A stretch of 64,000 nt of DNA. Origin: Clostridiales bacterium (lineage in GTDB: Bacteria > Bacillota > Clostridia > Christensenellales > CAG-138). Shown here in pieces: positions 50,614-58,726 of the stretch. The stretch lies in assembly GCA_004558525.1 (NCBI GenBank), contig SFCQ01000007.1, forward strand, positions 1-64,000. Direction: 5' to 3'. A program made the position numbers and the translations under genes. Within the stretch, counting starts at the first letter, position 1. Every line of letters starts with the position of its first letter. The notes beneath the pieces were generated by a model. The model was given only the letters and a program-made list of their open reading frames with translations. It did no database searches and was not told where the DNA came from.

Positions 50614-52443
50614 ATGTACAAAATGAAAGAACTGTTGGCGCGGATAAGCGGCCTTGTCACGCTTTCAACGGGCATGACGGGCAATAAAAAAGAGATGGCG
50701 GAAAGGGTGGAGCGCATAGCCAAAAAGCCTAAGATAAGGCTTGTTGCGGTTGCTATGAGCATAGCCGCGGCGGTTATCGCCTGCATGGCGGCATGCGCAG
50801 AGGCGGATGAGTCAACGCTTGACGGGCTAACGCCGGGAATAAGCGAAACGGAGCAGGGGCCGGAGAAAGCGTCGCCCGAAGCGCAGGCTACGCCGCAAAA
50901 CAGCACAGCGGCCGCCTTTATACCGCTCGACTCGCTGCCGGCCGGCTATTCAACGGAGGCCGCGATAGCAGACGGCTGCTATGTGAACATACACGGCACG
51001 GAGCATAATGCGGAAAAGCTCGACGCTTTTTATGAATACACCAAAGAAAGGCCAGAGGGCGGGGCGTTTATAAGGATAGTGTCGTATACCGTAGAAGGAG
51101 ATGCCATAATAACGGACTGCGCGTATCAAGACGGCGTATTCACGGTAACTGAGGATTCATCGAGGGATAGATTTGCCGGAAGCGGGGACAGGATAAGACG
51201 GGGCACGTTCGATTACATACACAGATATGTTTTTAACGGAGATCAGGCGTATTATATAGTAAGCGATTATGATACCGTAACATCCCCTGACGTTGGCATT
51301 ATTTTGAGCTACAGGCGGGAGAAGGCGGCCATGCCCAAATTCGACCGCACCGACCCGCAGCAGGTGATAACCGAGTTTTTGACGGTATACTTTGATAAGC
51401 TCTGCACAGGCAACGATGACATGGATTGGGATGGGGACAGGAAAACATGGCTAAACGGCCTTATCAAATATGATGAGGAGCAAATAGATTGGATAGCCTG
51501 CCTTAAACAATGGCTGAGTATGCATAAGCTGCGCCGCGCTCACGGCGCGGATACGGAGGCTGCGGTTGGGCGGTTTGAGTCGCTGTCCGGCTTTGAGCTG
51601 CGCGAGGGGGGTGCTGCCTCGGCGTACTTCAAAACCACAGCTTTCGGCACGTTAATAGAGGCGAAGCTCGTCAAGCTCGATAACGGCGAATACGCCATGA
51701 CCAGGATAGATTTCCCTGATTCAAAGGAGTATAAGGAATTCCAGGCCCTGTTTGCAAGGTATAAAAAGGAGCATAACGCAGAGGACCCCTTTTACGAAGA
51801 CTACACTAAGGAGCTTGAAAAAGAGTATGCGGCGGGACTTGAGCTGCTTGAGCAGATGGAGAGGGAGCGAAACGCATGGAAGAAGGGAGAAAGAATCTGC
51901 GCCGGCTTTGCCAGGGCCGGAGGCGAGATAATGATAGGCGAGTTTGGCGCGGCCATAGACACGAACTCCACGCAGGAATGTGAAGCGGACGAGAAGTGGA
52001 GGGAAGGGCATGACGCGGACGGCATACGCTACTATACCCGAAACGGGATTGACACATGGCTGCTCGCCGTGCAGCGCATAGATCTTAGCGAAAAGGAATA
52101 CGAAACGCAGGACCTAATAAGCTACTGCATGGACATGACGATGCTTGGCTGCGCAAGCATGTACTCGGCGGATATGTACGCGCCGGAGACGCTGCTTGGC
52201 AGCGGCACGAAAGTGAAAGCCATGGCCAGGATAATGCTTCAATTCAGCTTCAGCGAGAGCGGACGCGACGATGATTCACAAGAATATGTTGAGACGGCCT
52301 ACCTGATACAGCTTAAGGACAATGACACTGAGGTGCTGTGCCTCAGGTTCCTGAACGCATATAAGGCGAAAAACACGGCTGCGTGGAAGCTTTTGCAAAG
52401 TGAATACGATTGCGAAGCGTGGCTGAAAACGCTGGTTTTTTAG
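50614..52443 (+). CDS. Detached C-terminal part of a BlaR1-like protein with large external domain
   Basis: 609 residues. The first 35 residues (STGMTGNKKEMAERVERIAK) match the region that follows the M56 domain in intact relatives. A helix lies at about 43-60 (VAVAMSIAAAVIACMAAC), with AAC that could also act as a lipobox, and about 540 external residues follow. The external part has no penicillin-binding motif that I recognise and is rich in Asp/Glu/Tyr, with KKEHNAEDPFYEDY and acidic loops; the ligand is unknown. GAAGGAGGGAG gives it its own strong ribosome-binding site. Same frame as the upstream gene, separated by two stops. Confidence 0.7.
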   Translation: MYKMKELLARISGLVTLSTGMTGNKKEMAERVERIAKKPKIRLVAVAMSIAAAVIACMAACAEADESTLDGLTPGISETEQGPEKASPEAQATPQNSTAAAFIPLDSLPAGYSTEAAIADGCYVNIHGTEHNAEKLDAFYEYTKERPEGGAFIRIVSYTVEGDAIITDCAYQDGVFTVTEDSSRDRFAGSGDRIRRGTFDYIHRYVFNGDQAYYIVSDYDTVTSPDVGIILSYRREKAAMPKFDRTDPQQVITEFLTVYFDKLCTGNDDMDWDGDRKTWLNGLIKYDEEQIDWIACLKQWLSMHKLRRAHGADTEAAVGRFESLSGFELREGGAASAYFKTTAFGTLIEAKLVKLDNGEYAMTRIDFPDSKEYKEFQALFARYKKEHNAEDPFYEDYTKELEKEYAAGLELLEQMERERNAWKKGERICAGFARAGGEIMIGEFGAAIDTNSTQECEADEKWREGHDADGIRYYTRNGIDTWLLAVQRIDLSEKEYETQDLISYCMDMTMLGCASMYSADMYAPETLLGSGTKVKAMARIMLQFSFSESGRDDDSQEYVETAYLIQLKDNDTEVLCLRFLNAYKAKNTAAWKLLQSEYDCEAWLKTLVF

Positions 52444-52481
52444 CGTAAAGAGTATATTATTGCGAAAACGCTTAAACCGTG

Positions 52482-52510
52482 TTGCATATTTCCTGCGTTT
52501 GAGGCATTAT
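52482..52510 (+). promoter_or_regulatory. Possible promoter of the M16C peptidase gene
   Basis: TTGCAT at 52482-52487, 17-bp spacer, CATTAT at 52505-52510. Confidence 0.4.
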
Positions 52511-52535
52511 AAAGAAAAACGAACGGAGGGACTAT

Positions 52536-55421
52536 ATGGATACTGCAAAATACGGCTTTAAGCTTATATCTTCAAGCGAGCTTAAGGAAATAAACGGAAG
52601 GGCCGATATATATAAGCACGAAAAAAGCGGCTTTACGCTTGCGCACCTTAAGTGCGATGACGCGAACAAGGCGTTTTGCGTAAGCTTCTGCACGCCTCCT
52701 GAAAACAGCACCGGCGTGCCGCACATACTGGAGCACAGCGCGCTTGCCGGCAGCAGCAAATACCCCGTGAGGGAGCCGTTTGTGGAGCTGATGAAGGGCT
52801 CGCTCAACACATTCCTCAACGCCATGACCGCGGGCGACATGACCATGTATCCCGTCGCCAGCCAGAACACAAAGGACTTTTTGAACCTTATGGAGGTATA
52901 TCTTGACGCGGTGTTCGACCCGCTGCTGCACTCCGTTCCCGAAATATTCTGGCAGGAGGGCTGGCACTACGAGATAAACGACGGTAAGCTCAGCGTGAAC
53001 GGCGTTGTTTATAACGAGATGAAGGGTGCCATGAGCTCGCCCGAAAGGGTTGCGGAGCAGGAGCTGAACACGGCCCTGTTCGATAATTGCTACGGCTTCA
53101 ACTCCGGCGGCGATCCGGCCGTTATACCGGAGCTTTCGTATGAGGCGTTCTGCAATTTTCATAAGACGCTGTACCACCCGTCAAACGCCCTTATGGTGCT
53201 TTACGGCGATATGGAGCTTGATAAGCCGCTTGAGCTTGCCTCGGAATACCTTAATAAATTCACAAAGGGCGAAGCAAAGCATGTTCAGCCCGCAACAAAG
53301 CTTGATAAAGCAAAGAAGGTAGTAAAGGCTTACCCCATAAACGCGGGCGACGACCCTGACGGCAAAGCCTATTACACAAGGGGCTGGGCGATGGAAAAGC
53401 GCGACGCCAAGGAGCTTATAGCCATGGACATACTCTCCGACGCCCTGTTCAATGCCGAGGCGGCCCCTGTAAAGCGCGCCGTAATTAAGACGGGGCTTTG
53501 CGGCAGCGTGCAAGCGTATCTTGACAGCAGCGTAAAGAACCCCGTATCCATGATAATGCTCAGCGACGTTAAGCAGGAAGGGCTTGACGAGCTTGCGGGC
53601 ATAATTGACGATACTATTAAGGGCATAGCGGAAAACGGGCTTGATAAAAAGCTTATAGAGGCCTGCCTTAACAGGTATGAGTTCATGAGGAGGGAGCCGC
53701 CGGCGTACTATCCCAAGGGGATAGAGCTTGCGAGGTGCGCAGCCGTCGGCTTTGTGCATGACGGCGATCCGACCGCCTGCATACGCTATGACGGCGCATT
53801 AAAGGAGCTTAGGAACGGGCTTGATACAGATTACTTTACAGAGCTTGTGAACAAATACTATGTTCTTAACACATGGCAGGCTGAAGTAAGGCTCATGCCC
53901 GAGGCCGGACTTGGCGAAAAGAAGGAGGCTGAGAACGCCGATAAGATGGCCAAGCTTTACGCCAAGCTTACGGAGGAAGAAAAGCAGCGCATAATAGCCG
54001 ATCAGGAAAGGCTCAAGAAGCGTCAGTCCACGCCGGACACGGAGGAGGCGCTTAAGACGATACCTCAGCTCAAGCTGAGCGAAGCGGGCGACGGGCCGGA
54101 GCCGCTCGAGGCCGAGGATAGGGACATACTTAGCGTGCCTACGCTTGTTAACGACATGTTCTCAAGCGGGATATCCTATATAACGCTCATGTTTGACGCC
54201 GCCTGCCTTACGGAGGAGGAGATACCGTATGCGGGGCTCATATGCGGCCTTATGGGCAAGCTGAGCGCGGGCGAATACGGCTTTGAGCAGCTTTCAACGG
54301 AGCTTATGCTGAATACCGGCGCGGTCGCGGCGTCGCTGAGCGCGTTTTCCGCTGCGGGTGAGAAGCTTGCAAGGCCGTATGTGCTTATGAACATAAAGGC
54401 GCTTACGGATAAGCTCGCCTCCGCCATGCCGCCCATACGCGCAATGCTTACGGATACAAAGTATTGCGATATCAAGAGGCTGAGCGAGATGATAAGCACC
54501 ATCGCCGCCAATTACAGATCCATTATGATAAGCTCCGGAGAGGCTATGGCAATGATAAGGGCAGGCTCCTACTTCTCGCAGGCGAGATGGTATAAGGAGC
54601 TTGCAAACGGCTTGAGCTACTATCGCTTTATAAAGAAGATGGCTTCGGCAAGCGAAGCTGAGCTTGCCTTCTGCGCCGAAAAGCTCAAGGCCGTGGCGAA
54701 GAAGCTTTTTGTAAAGGCTAATCTCAGCGTTATGCTTTCTGGAGAAGAGGCGCAGTACAGCGCCGCAAAGACTTCGCTTCCTATTATAATAAACGCGCTT
54801 GAAGATGGCAGCAAGCTTGATAACCGCGCAGCCTTTGTGCCTAAGGCGCTGAATGAGGGCATAATGACTCCGGCTGACGTGCAATACTGCGCCGAGGGCT
54901 ACGACTATGCTCAGCTCGGCTTCAGCTTTGACGGCGCAACGGCAGTTATGAACAGGGTAGCGTCAACGGACTACCTGTGGAACAGGATAAGGGTGCTTGG
55001 CGGCGCATACGGTGCGATGTTCGGAATAAGCAAAAACGGCGAATTTATGCTGTGCAGCTATCGCGACCCGAACCTTTCAAACACATACAAGGTATACGAT
55101 GCGATGGCGGAGTATCTTGAAGGCTTCCACCCGAGCGAAAGGGAGATGGATAAGTATATACTCGGTACGCTGCAGGGGCTTGACGCGCCGAAGGTGGGTC
55201 AGACGGCGCACAGCGAGGCGCTGAGCAACCGCATGAACGGCATAACAAAGGCCATGCAGAGCCGTATCCGCAGCGAAGCGCTTACAACCAGGCCTGAGGA
55301 TATACGCGCAAAGGCGGCGCTTGTCAGGGCCGTGATGGATAAGCGCAACATATGCACCGTTGGCAACAGCGAAAGGATAAAGGCGGAAAAGGAGCTGTTC
55401 AGCAGCCTTGCAGAGGTATAA
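52536..55421 (+). CDS. M16C insulinase-family zinc peptidase (presequence protease-like)
   Basis: 961 residues, the usual size of the M16C family (PreP/Cym1, HypA-like). The inverted zinc motif HILEH is at about residue 65-69 (GVPHILEHSALAGS), and the second zinc Glu falls about 75 residues later near GVVYNEMKGAMSS. Two homologous halves form a clamp, the second without the motif. FNSGGDP and FKTLYHPSN-type segments are recognisable. It has no signal peptide, so it is a cytosolic oligopeptidase. GGAGGG precedes the ATG. Confidence 0.93.
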   Translation: MDTAKYGFKLISSSELKEINGRADIYKHEKSGFTLAHLKCDDANKAFCVSFCTPPENSTGVPHILEHSALAGSSKYPVREPFVELMKGSLNTFLNAMTAGDMTMYPVASQNTKDFLNLMEVYLDAVFDPLLHSVPEIFWQEGWHYEINDGKLSVNGVVYNEMKGAMSSPERVAEQELNTALFDNCYGFNSGGDPAVIPELSYEAFCNFHKTLYHPSNALMVLYGDMELDKPLELASEYLNKFTKGEAKHVQPATKLDKAKKVVKAYPINAGDDPDGKAYYTRGWAMEKRDAKELIAMDILSDALFNAEAAPVKRAVIKTGLCGSVQAYLDSSVKNPVSMIMLSDVKQEGLDELAGIIDDTIKGIAENGLDKKLIEACLNRYEFMRREPPAYYPKGIELARCAAVGFVHDGDPTACIRYDGALKELRNGLDTDYFTELVNKYYVLNTWQAEVRLMPEAGLGEKKEAENADKMAKLYAKLTEEEKQRIIADQERLKKRQSTPDTEEALKTIPQLKLSEAGDGPEPLEAEDRDILSVPTLVNDMFSSGISYITLMFDAACLTEEEIPYAGLICGLMGKLSAGEYGFEQLSTELMLNTGAVAASLSAFSAAGEKLARPYVLMNIKALTDKLASAMPPIRAMLTDTKYCDIKRLSEMISTIAANYRSIMISSGEAMAMIRAGSYFSQARWYKELANGLSYYRFIKKMASASEAELAFCAEKLKAVAKKLFVKANLSVMLSGEEAQYSAAKTSLPIIINALEDGSKLDNRAAFVPKALNEGIMTPADVQYCAEGYDYAQLGFSFDGATAVMNRVASTDYLWNRIRVLGGAYGAMFGISKNGEFMLCSYRDPNLSNTYKVYDAMAEYLEGFHPSEREMDKYILGTLQGLDAPKVGQTAHSEALSNRMNGITKAMQSRIRSEALTTRPEDIRAKAALVRAVMDKRNICTVGNSERIKAEKELFSSLAEV

Positions 55422-55447
55422 AGCGAATAAGCGAGCGCTTAAGTGAG

Positions 55448-55475
55448 TATCCCCCGCTATCGGCGGTATCCGTAA
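55448..55475. repeat. Left arm of a 28-bp inverted repeat
   Basis: Pairs with 55558-55585 at 25 of 28 positions. The loop contains a mobile-element fragment and a second hairpin. Confidence 0.8.
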
Positions 55476-55516
55476 AACTCAAAAAAGTGGCGTTCAGCCA
55501 CTTTTTTGACACTCTG
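55472..55516 (+). mobile_element. Right-end fragment of a GTGGC-hairpin element
   Basis: AAAACTC, AAAAAAGTGGC, loop GTTCA, GCCACTTTTTT and the right end GACACTCTG. The AAAACTC prefix shows it derives from a long copy. Confidence 0.75.
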
Positions 55517-55550
55517 AATCCTCCGTATGATCTAAGGAATACGGAGGATT
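55517..55550. terminator. Hairpin abutting the element fragment
   Basis: 12-bp perfect stem AATCCTCCGTAT/ATACGGAGGATT with a 10-base loop, between the convergent M16C and DUF4438 genes. It starts exactly at the element's right end. Confidence 0.65.
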
Positions 55551-55557
55551 AACTGTC

Positions 55558-55590
55558 TTACGGACACCGCCAGCAGCGGGGGATAGTTTT
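55558..55590. terminator. Right arm of the outer 28-bp inverted repeat with T-run
   Basis: Complement of 55448-55475, followed by GTTTT. With the left arm it forms a long outer stem that could end the M16C transcript. Confidence 0.65.
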
Positions 55591-55597
55591 ATTGTGC

Positions 55598-56455
55598 TTA
55601 GAACTTCAAGCCGTTGATTATGTTGGCGCTTGGGTCGAGCTTGGCCCTGATTATGGGCTTCTGCGCGGCAAGTATCACCGTTACGCCGGGGCCGTGGCCG
55701 GCAAGATAGCAATCCGAATGGATTATCACGCCTATGCTGACGGCTCCCTTTAGATAGCCGCGGCCATACATGTTGTCACAATCCTCAAGCATCACTATGT
55801 CGCCGAAGCGCAGCTTGTCAAGCCCCAGCTCGCGCACCTTTTCGGGGTCGTGCGTCATTATGTCATAATCGCCGCGGAACGGCAGGCTGGAGCCGATGCC
55901 GGAGCCCATAAGATACGGCGGTATCTTGGCCGCTACGGGCACGGTTATGCTGCCGTCGCCGTTTTCTTCTATATTAAGCTTTTCAAAAAGCTCAGGGTCT
56001 ATGTTCATGGCGCTTATATTGGGGTGATCGACGAGCTTGAGCCCCTGACCCCATGCGCGGACAAGCACCTTGTCCTCAGGACAGAGAAGCTCGAGCGTTT
56101 CGTCCTCAAAGTAGATCATAACGTCCTCCGCGCCGCCGTGCTTGCCGGTAACGAAGCCTTTCCTGCCCTTGCCGTCCCCGCTCATAACGATGGCCTCGTT
56201 GCCTATACAGGAAAGTATGTTCAGATAATCGCTGAAATCCTTGTTGTCATGGTAAAGCGATACGCCGGGCTCTATGTGGTCGCCGGCAAGGCCGAACGCG
56301 GGGTCGCCAAGCTTTACATTGTAGTTGATGCCGCCTATGCCGGGCGTCAGGAACGGCCTGCCGTCCTGCGCCACGCGCCAGCCGCGGCATACGTTGGGGC
56401 GTATCTTGCCGACTACTGATCCCTTTACGACTTTTTCCTTGTTGGTCCTTAACAT
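55598..56455 (-). CDS. DUF4438 domain protein
   Basis: 285 residues from ATG 56455, which follows GAAAGGAG on the minus strand; the open frame continues upstream but without a site and with unlike composition. GIGGINYNVKLGDPAFGLAGDHIEPGVS (about 48-75) and IPPYLMGSGIGSSLPFRGDYDIMTHD match the DUF4438 family, known from structural genomics but without assigned activity. Conserved Asp, His and Gly clusters (HGGAEDV, HSDCYLAGHGPGV) could bind metal or substrate. It is divergent from the S10 operon. Confidence 0.82.
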   Translation of the reverse strand: MLRTNKEKVVKGSVVGKIRPNVCRGWRVAQDGRPFLTPGIGGINYNVKLGDPAFGLAGDHIEPGVSLYHDNKDFSDYLNILSCIGNEAIVMSGDGKGRKGFVTGKHGGAEDVMIYFEDETLELLCPEDKVLVRAWGQGLKLVDHPNISAMNIDPELFEKLNIEENGDGSITVPVAAKIPPYLMGSGIGSSLPFRGDYDIMTHDPEKVRELGLDKLRFGDIVMLEDCDNMYGRGYLKGAVSIGVIIHSDCYLAGHGPGVTVILAAQKPIIRAKLDPSANIINGLKF

Positions 56456-56529
56456 GTTGTCTCTCCTTTCAATCGCTGATATGTGGTGTTGATGGCTGTT
56501 TATATAGAATATGATACCGCAAAAAAGGG

Positions 56530-56585
56530 AAAAAACCAACAGGGAAACGCCCGGGTGCGTGTTTGCGAAAAAAGTTGGTTTTTTT
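56530..56585. repeat. Inverted repeat between DUF4438 gene and S10 operon
   Basis: AAAAAACCAAC (56530-56540) and GTTGGTTTTTT (56574-56584) form an 11-bp inverted repeat with a 33-base loop, ending in a T-run in both directions. Confidence 0.6.
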
Positions 56586-56597
56586 GATAAAAAAAGC

Positions 56598-56626
56598 TTG
56601 TCAAACGCCTGAGTATCGCGTATAAT
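56598..56626 (+). promoter_or_regulatory. Sigma-A promoter of the S10 operon
   Basis: TTGTCA at 56598-56603, 17-bp spacer, perfect TATAAT at 56621-56626. Confidence 0.85.
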
Positions 56627-56632
56627 AAATCC

Positions 56633-56825
56633 GTTGCGCGATAGAACGCAGTTTTTTGCGCGGCTAAAACGTAAAAGCTTCGCGGGAGGTTGCCGGTATG
56701 CCATCCGGGTAATTTCCGCAAAGCGCCCACGAAACGGGCAACGGGCGGACGCCCGGCCGGGTATTTTAGAAAAGAAACACTCGGCTGCGTGTACGGCCCC
56801 GATACTAAAAGGAGGAAGAAATAAT
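56633..56825 (+). other. Leader of the S10 ribosomal protein operon
   Basis: About 190 bases. It holds a hairpin CGGGC-GGAC-GCCCG at 56742-56755 and a minimal open frame ATG-CCA-TCC-GGG-TAA at 56698-56712 with GGGAGG 8 bases upstream. Ribosomal leaders are often autoregulated, but no named leader motif was recognised. Confidence 0.6.
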
Positions 56826-57134
56826 ATGGCAAATCAGAAGATCCGCATCAAGCTCAAGGCCTACGAGTGCAACCTTATTGACCAGAGCGCGGAAAAGATC
56901 GTGGATACGGCAAAGCGCACGGGTGCGCGCGTAAGCGGCCCCATACCCCTGCCGACGGAGAAGGAAATAGTTACCATACTCCGTTCGCCCCACAAGTATA
57001 AGGACAGCAGAGAGCAGTTTGAGATGCGCACCCATAAGCGCCTGATCGACATACTGCAGCCCTCCGCCAAAACGGTGGACGCGCTGATGAAGCTCGATCT
57101 CCCCGCGGGTGTTGATATCGAGATCAAGCTGTAA
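56826..57134 (+). CDS. rpsJ: 30S ribosomal protein S10
   Basis: 102 residues from ATG 56826 after AAAGGAGG. MANQKIRIKLKAYECNLIDQ start, the loop SGPIPLPTEKEIVTILRSPH and FEMRTHKRLIDI are the standard S10 motifs. First gene of the S10 cluster. It binds in the 30S head and also serves as NusE in antitermination. Confidence 0.98.
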   Translation: MANQKIRIKLKAYECNLIDQSAEKIVDTAKRTGARVSGPIPLPTEKEIVTILRSPHKYKDSREQFEMRTHKRLIDILQPSAKTVDALMKLDLPAGVDIEIKL

Positions 57135-57153
57135 GCACGGAGGTGGATTTACA

Positions 57154-57780
57154 ATGAAGAAAGCGATTTTGGGCAGCAAGGTCGGCATGACCCAGATGTT
57201 CAGAGAAGACGGCACCATGATACCCGTCACCGTAGTGCTTGCGGGCCCCTGCCCCGTGGTCCAGATAAAGACCACTGGTAAAGACGGTTATGACGCCGTG
57301 CAGGTAGCCTTTGGCCCCGTCAGGGAAAAGCTCATCACCAAACCCGAGCTTGGCCACCTGAAGAAGGCCGGCGTTTCCGCTCATCGCTATGTACGCGAAT
57401 TCAAGCTGAGTGATACCGCGGCCTACGAGGTCGGCCAGGTCATAAAGGCTGACGTGTTCGCCAATGGCGACAGGGTCGACGTTACCGGCAAGAGCAAGGG
57501 CAAGGGCTTTGAGGGCAACATAAAGCGCTGGAACCAGGCCCGCGGCCGCAAGACCCACGGCTCCCACTCCTACCGCGTTGCCGGTTCAATGGGCGCCTGC
57601 ACCTACCCGGGTGAAGTGTTCAAGACCAAGCGCCTCCCGGGCCACATGGGCTGCGAGCGCATAACGGTGCAGAACCTTGAGGTAGCGAGAGTAGACGCCG
57701 AAAGGAACCTGCTGCTCATAAAGGGCGCTATCCCCGGCGCCAAGGGTTCCCTGGTAATGGTTAGGGAAACCGTTAAGTAA
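57154..57780 (+). CDS. rplC: 50S ribosomal protein L3
   Basis: 208 residues from ATG 57154 (GGAGGTG upstream). ILGSKVGMTQMFREDG start, KGFEGNIKRWNQARG and THGSHSYRVAGSMGAC form the loop reaching the peptidyl-transferase centre. Normal length for a bacterial L3. Confidence 0.98.
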   Translation: MKKAILGSKVGMTQMFREDGTMIPVTVVLAGPCPVVQIKTTGKDGYDAVQVAFGPVREKLITKPELGHLKKAGVSAHRYVREFKLSDTAAYEVGQVIKADVFANGDRVDVTGKSKGKGFEGNIKRWNQARGRKTHGSHSYRVAGSMGACTYPGEVFKTKRLPGHMGCERITVQNLEVARVDAERNLLLIKGAIPGAKGSLVMVRETVK

Positions 57781-57798
57781 GGGAAAGGAGAGTAGAAA

Positions 57799-58419
57799 AT
57801 GCCTAACGTAGCATTGCACAATATCGCCGGCGAGAACATCGGCGAGATCGCCCTGAGCGAGAACGTGTTTGGCGCCGAAGTAAATCAGTACGCCGTACAC
57901 GAGGTAGTCAAGGCTTACCTGGCCAATCAGCGCCAGGGAACGCAGAGCGCCCTTACCCGCGCCGAAGTGCGCGGCGGCGGTATCAAGATCTACCGTCAGA
58001 AGGGCACCGGCCGCGCCCGTCACAGCAGCAACCGCGCGCCTATATTCACCCACGGCGGCGTTGTGTTCGCTCCCAAGCCGCGCGACTATCGCCTTAGCGT
58101 CAACAAGAAGGTAAAGCGCATAGCCATGAAGAGCGCGCTTACCAGCAAGGTCAACGATAACGAGATCATCGTTTATGACGCCCTTGATATAGAGAACCCC
58201 AAGACCAAGGAAATGGTGAAGGTGCTTAACGCCATGAACGTCAAGAAGGCGCTGATAGTACTGAGCGAGAAGGATGAGATAGTAGAGCGTGCCGCAAGGA
58301 ATATCCCCAACGTGAAGACCACTTTGGTAGGCACCCTCAACGTGTACGAGATACTCAAGTACGACACCCTTATCCTCACCAAGGATTCCGCGGCCAAGAT
58401 AGAGGAGGTGTACGCATAA
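57799..58419 (+). CDS. rplD: 50S ribosomal protein L4
   Basis: 206 residues. The exit-tunnel loop RQKGTGRARHSSNRAPIFTHG is present, with VFAPKPRDYRLSVNKKVKR. L4 often autoregulates its operon. Its stop overlaps the rplW start (TAATG). Confidence 0.97.
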   Translation: MPNVALHNIAGENIGEIALSENVFGAEVNQYAVHEVVKAYLANQRQGTQSALTRAEVRGGGIKIYRQKGTGRARHSSNRAPIFTHGGVVFAPKPRDYRLSVNKKVKRIAMKSALTSKVNDNEIIVYDALDIENPKTKEMVKVLNAMNVKKALIVLSEKDEIVERAARNIPNVKTTLVGTLNVYEILKYDTLILTKDSAAKIEEVYA

Positions 58420-58715
58420 TGAAGTCTCCCCATGATGTAATAATACGCCCCGTGCTCACAGAGAAGAGCTACGACCACTTTGCTGAAAAGACCTACACCT
58501 TTGTGGTGGACAAGAGGGCTAACAAGACCGAGATACGTCAGGCTGTTGAAGCAGTGTTCGGCGTAAAGGTCGATTCCGTACACACCGTTAATTGCATGGG
58601 CAAGATGAAGAGGCAGGGCCTGCACGAAGGCCGCCGTCCTTCAGTCAAGAAGGCCTATGTGAAGCTTAAGAAGGATTCCAAGGGTATTGAATTCTTCGAC
58701 AGCATCGCCCAGTAA
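58419..58715 (+). CDS. rplW: 50S ribosomal protein L23
   Basis: 98 residues. IIRPVLTEKSY start, VDKRANKTEIRQAVEAVFGVKV core and a basic loop MKRQGLHEGRRPSVKKAYV. Forms the exit-site docking point for SRP and trigger factor. Confidence 0.97.
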   Translation: MKSPHDVIIRPVLTEKSYDHFAEKTYTFVVDKRANKTEIRQAVEAVFGVKVDSVHTVNCMGKMKRQGLHEGRRPSVKKAYVKLKKDSKGIEFFDSIAQ

Positions 58716-58726
58716 GGAGGCAAACA

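Noticed and set aside
55598..56704. Longer form of the DUF4438 protein starting at 56704
   Set aside because: The extra 83 residues cross the S10 promoter region, have odd composition and lack a ribosome-binding site, whereas ATG 56455 has GAAAGGAG.
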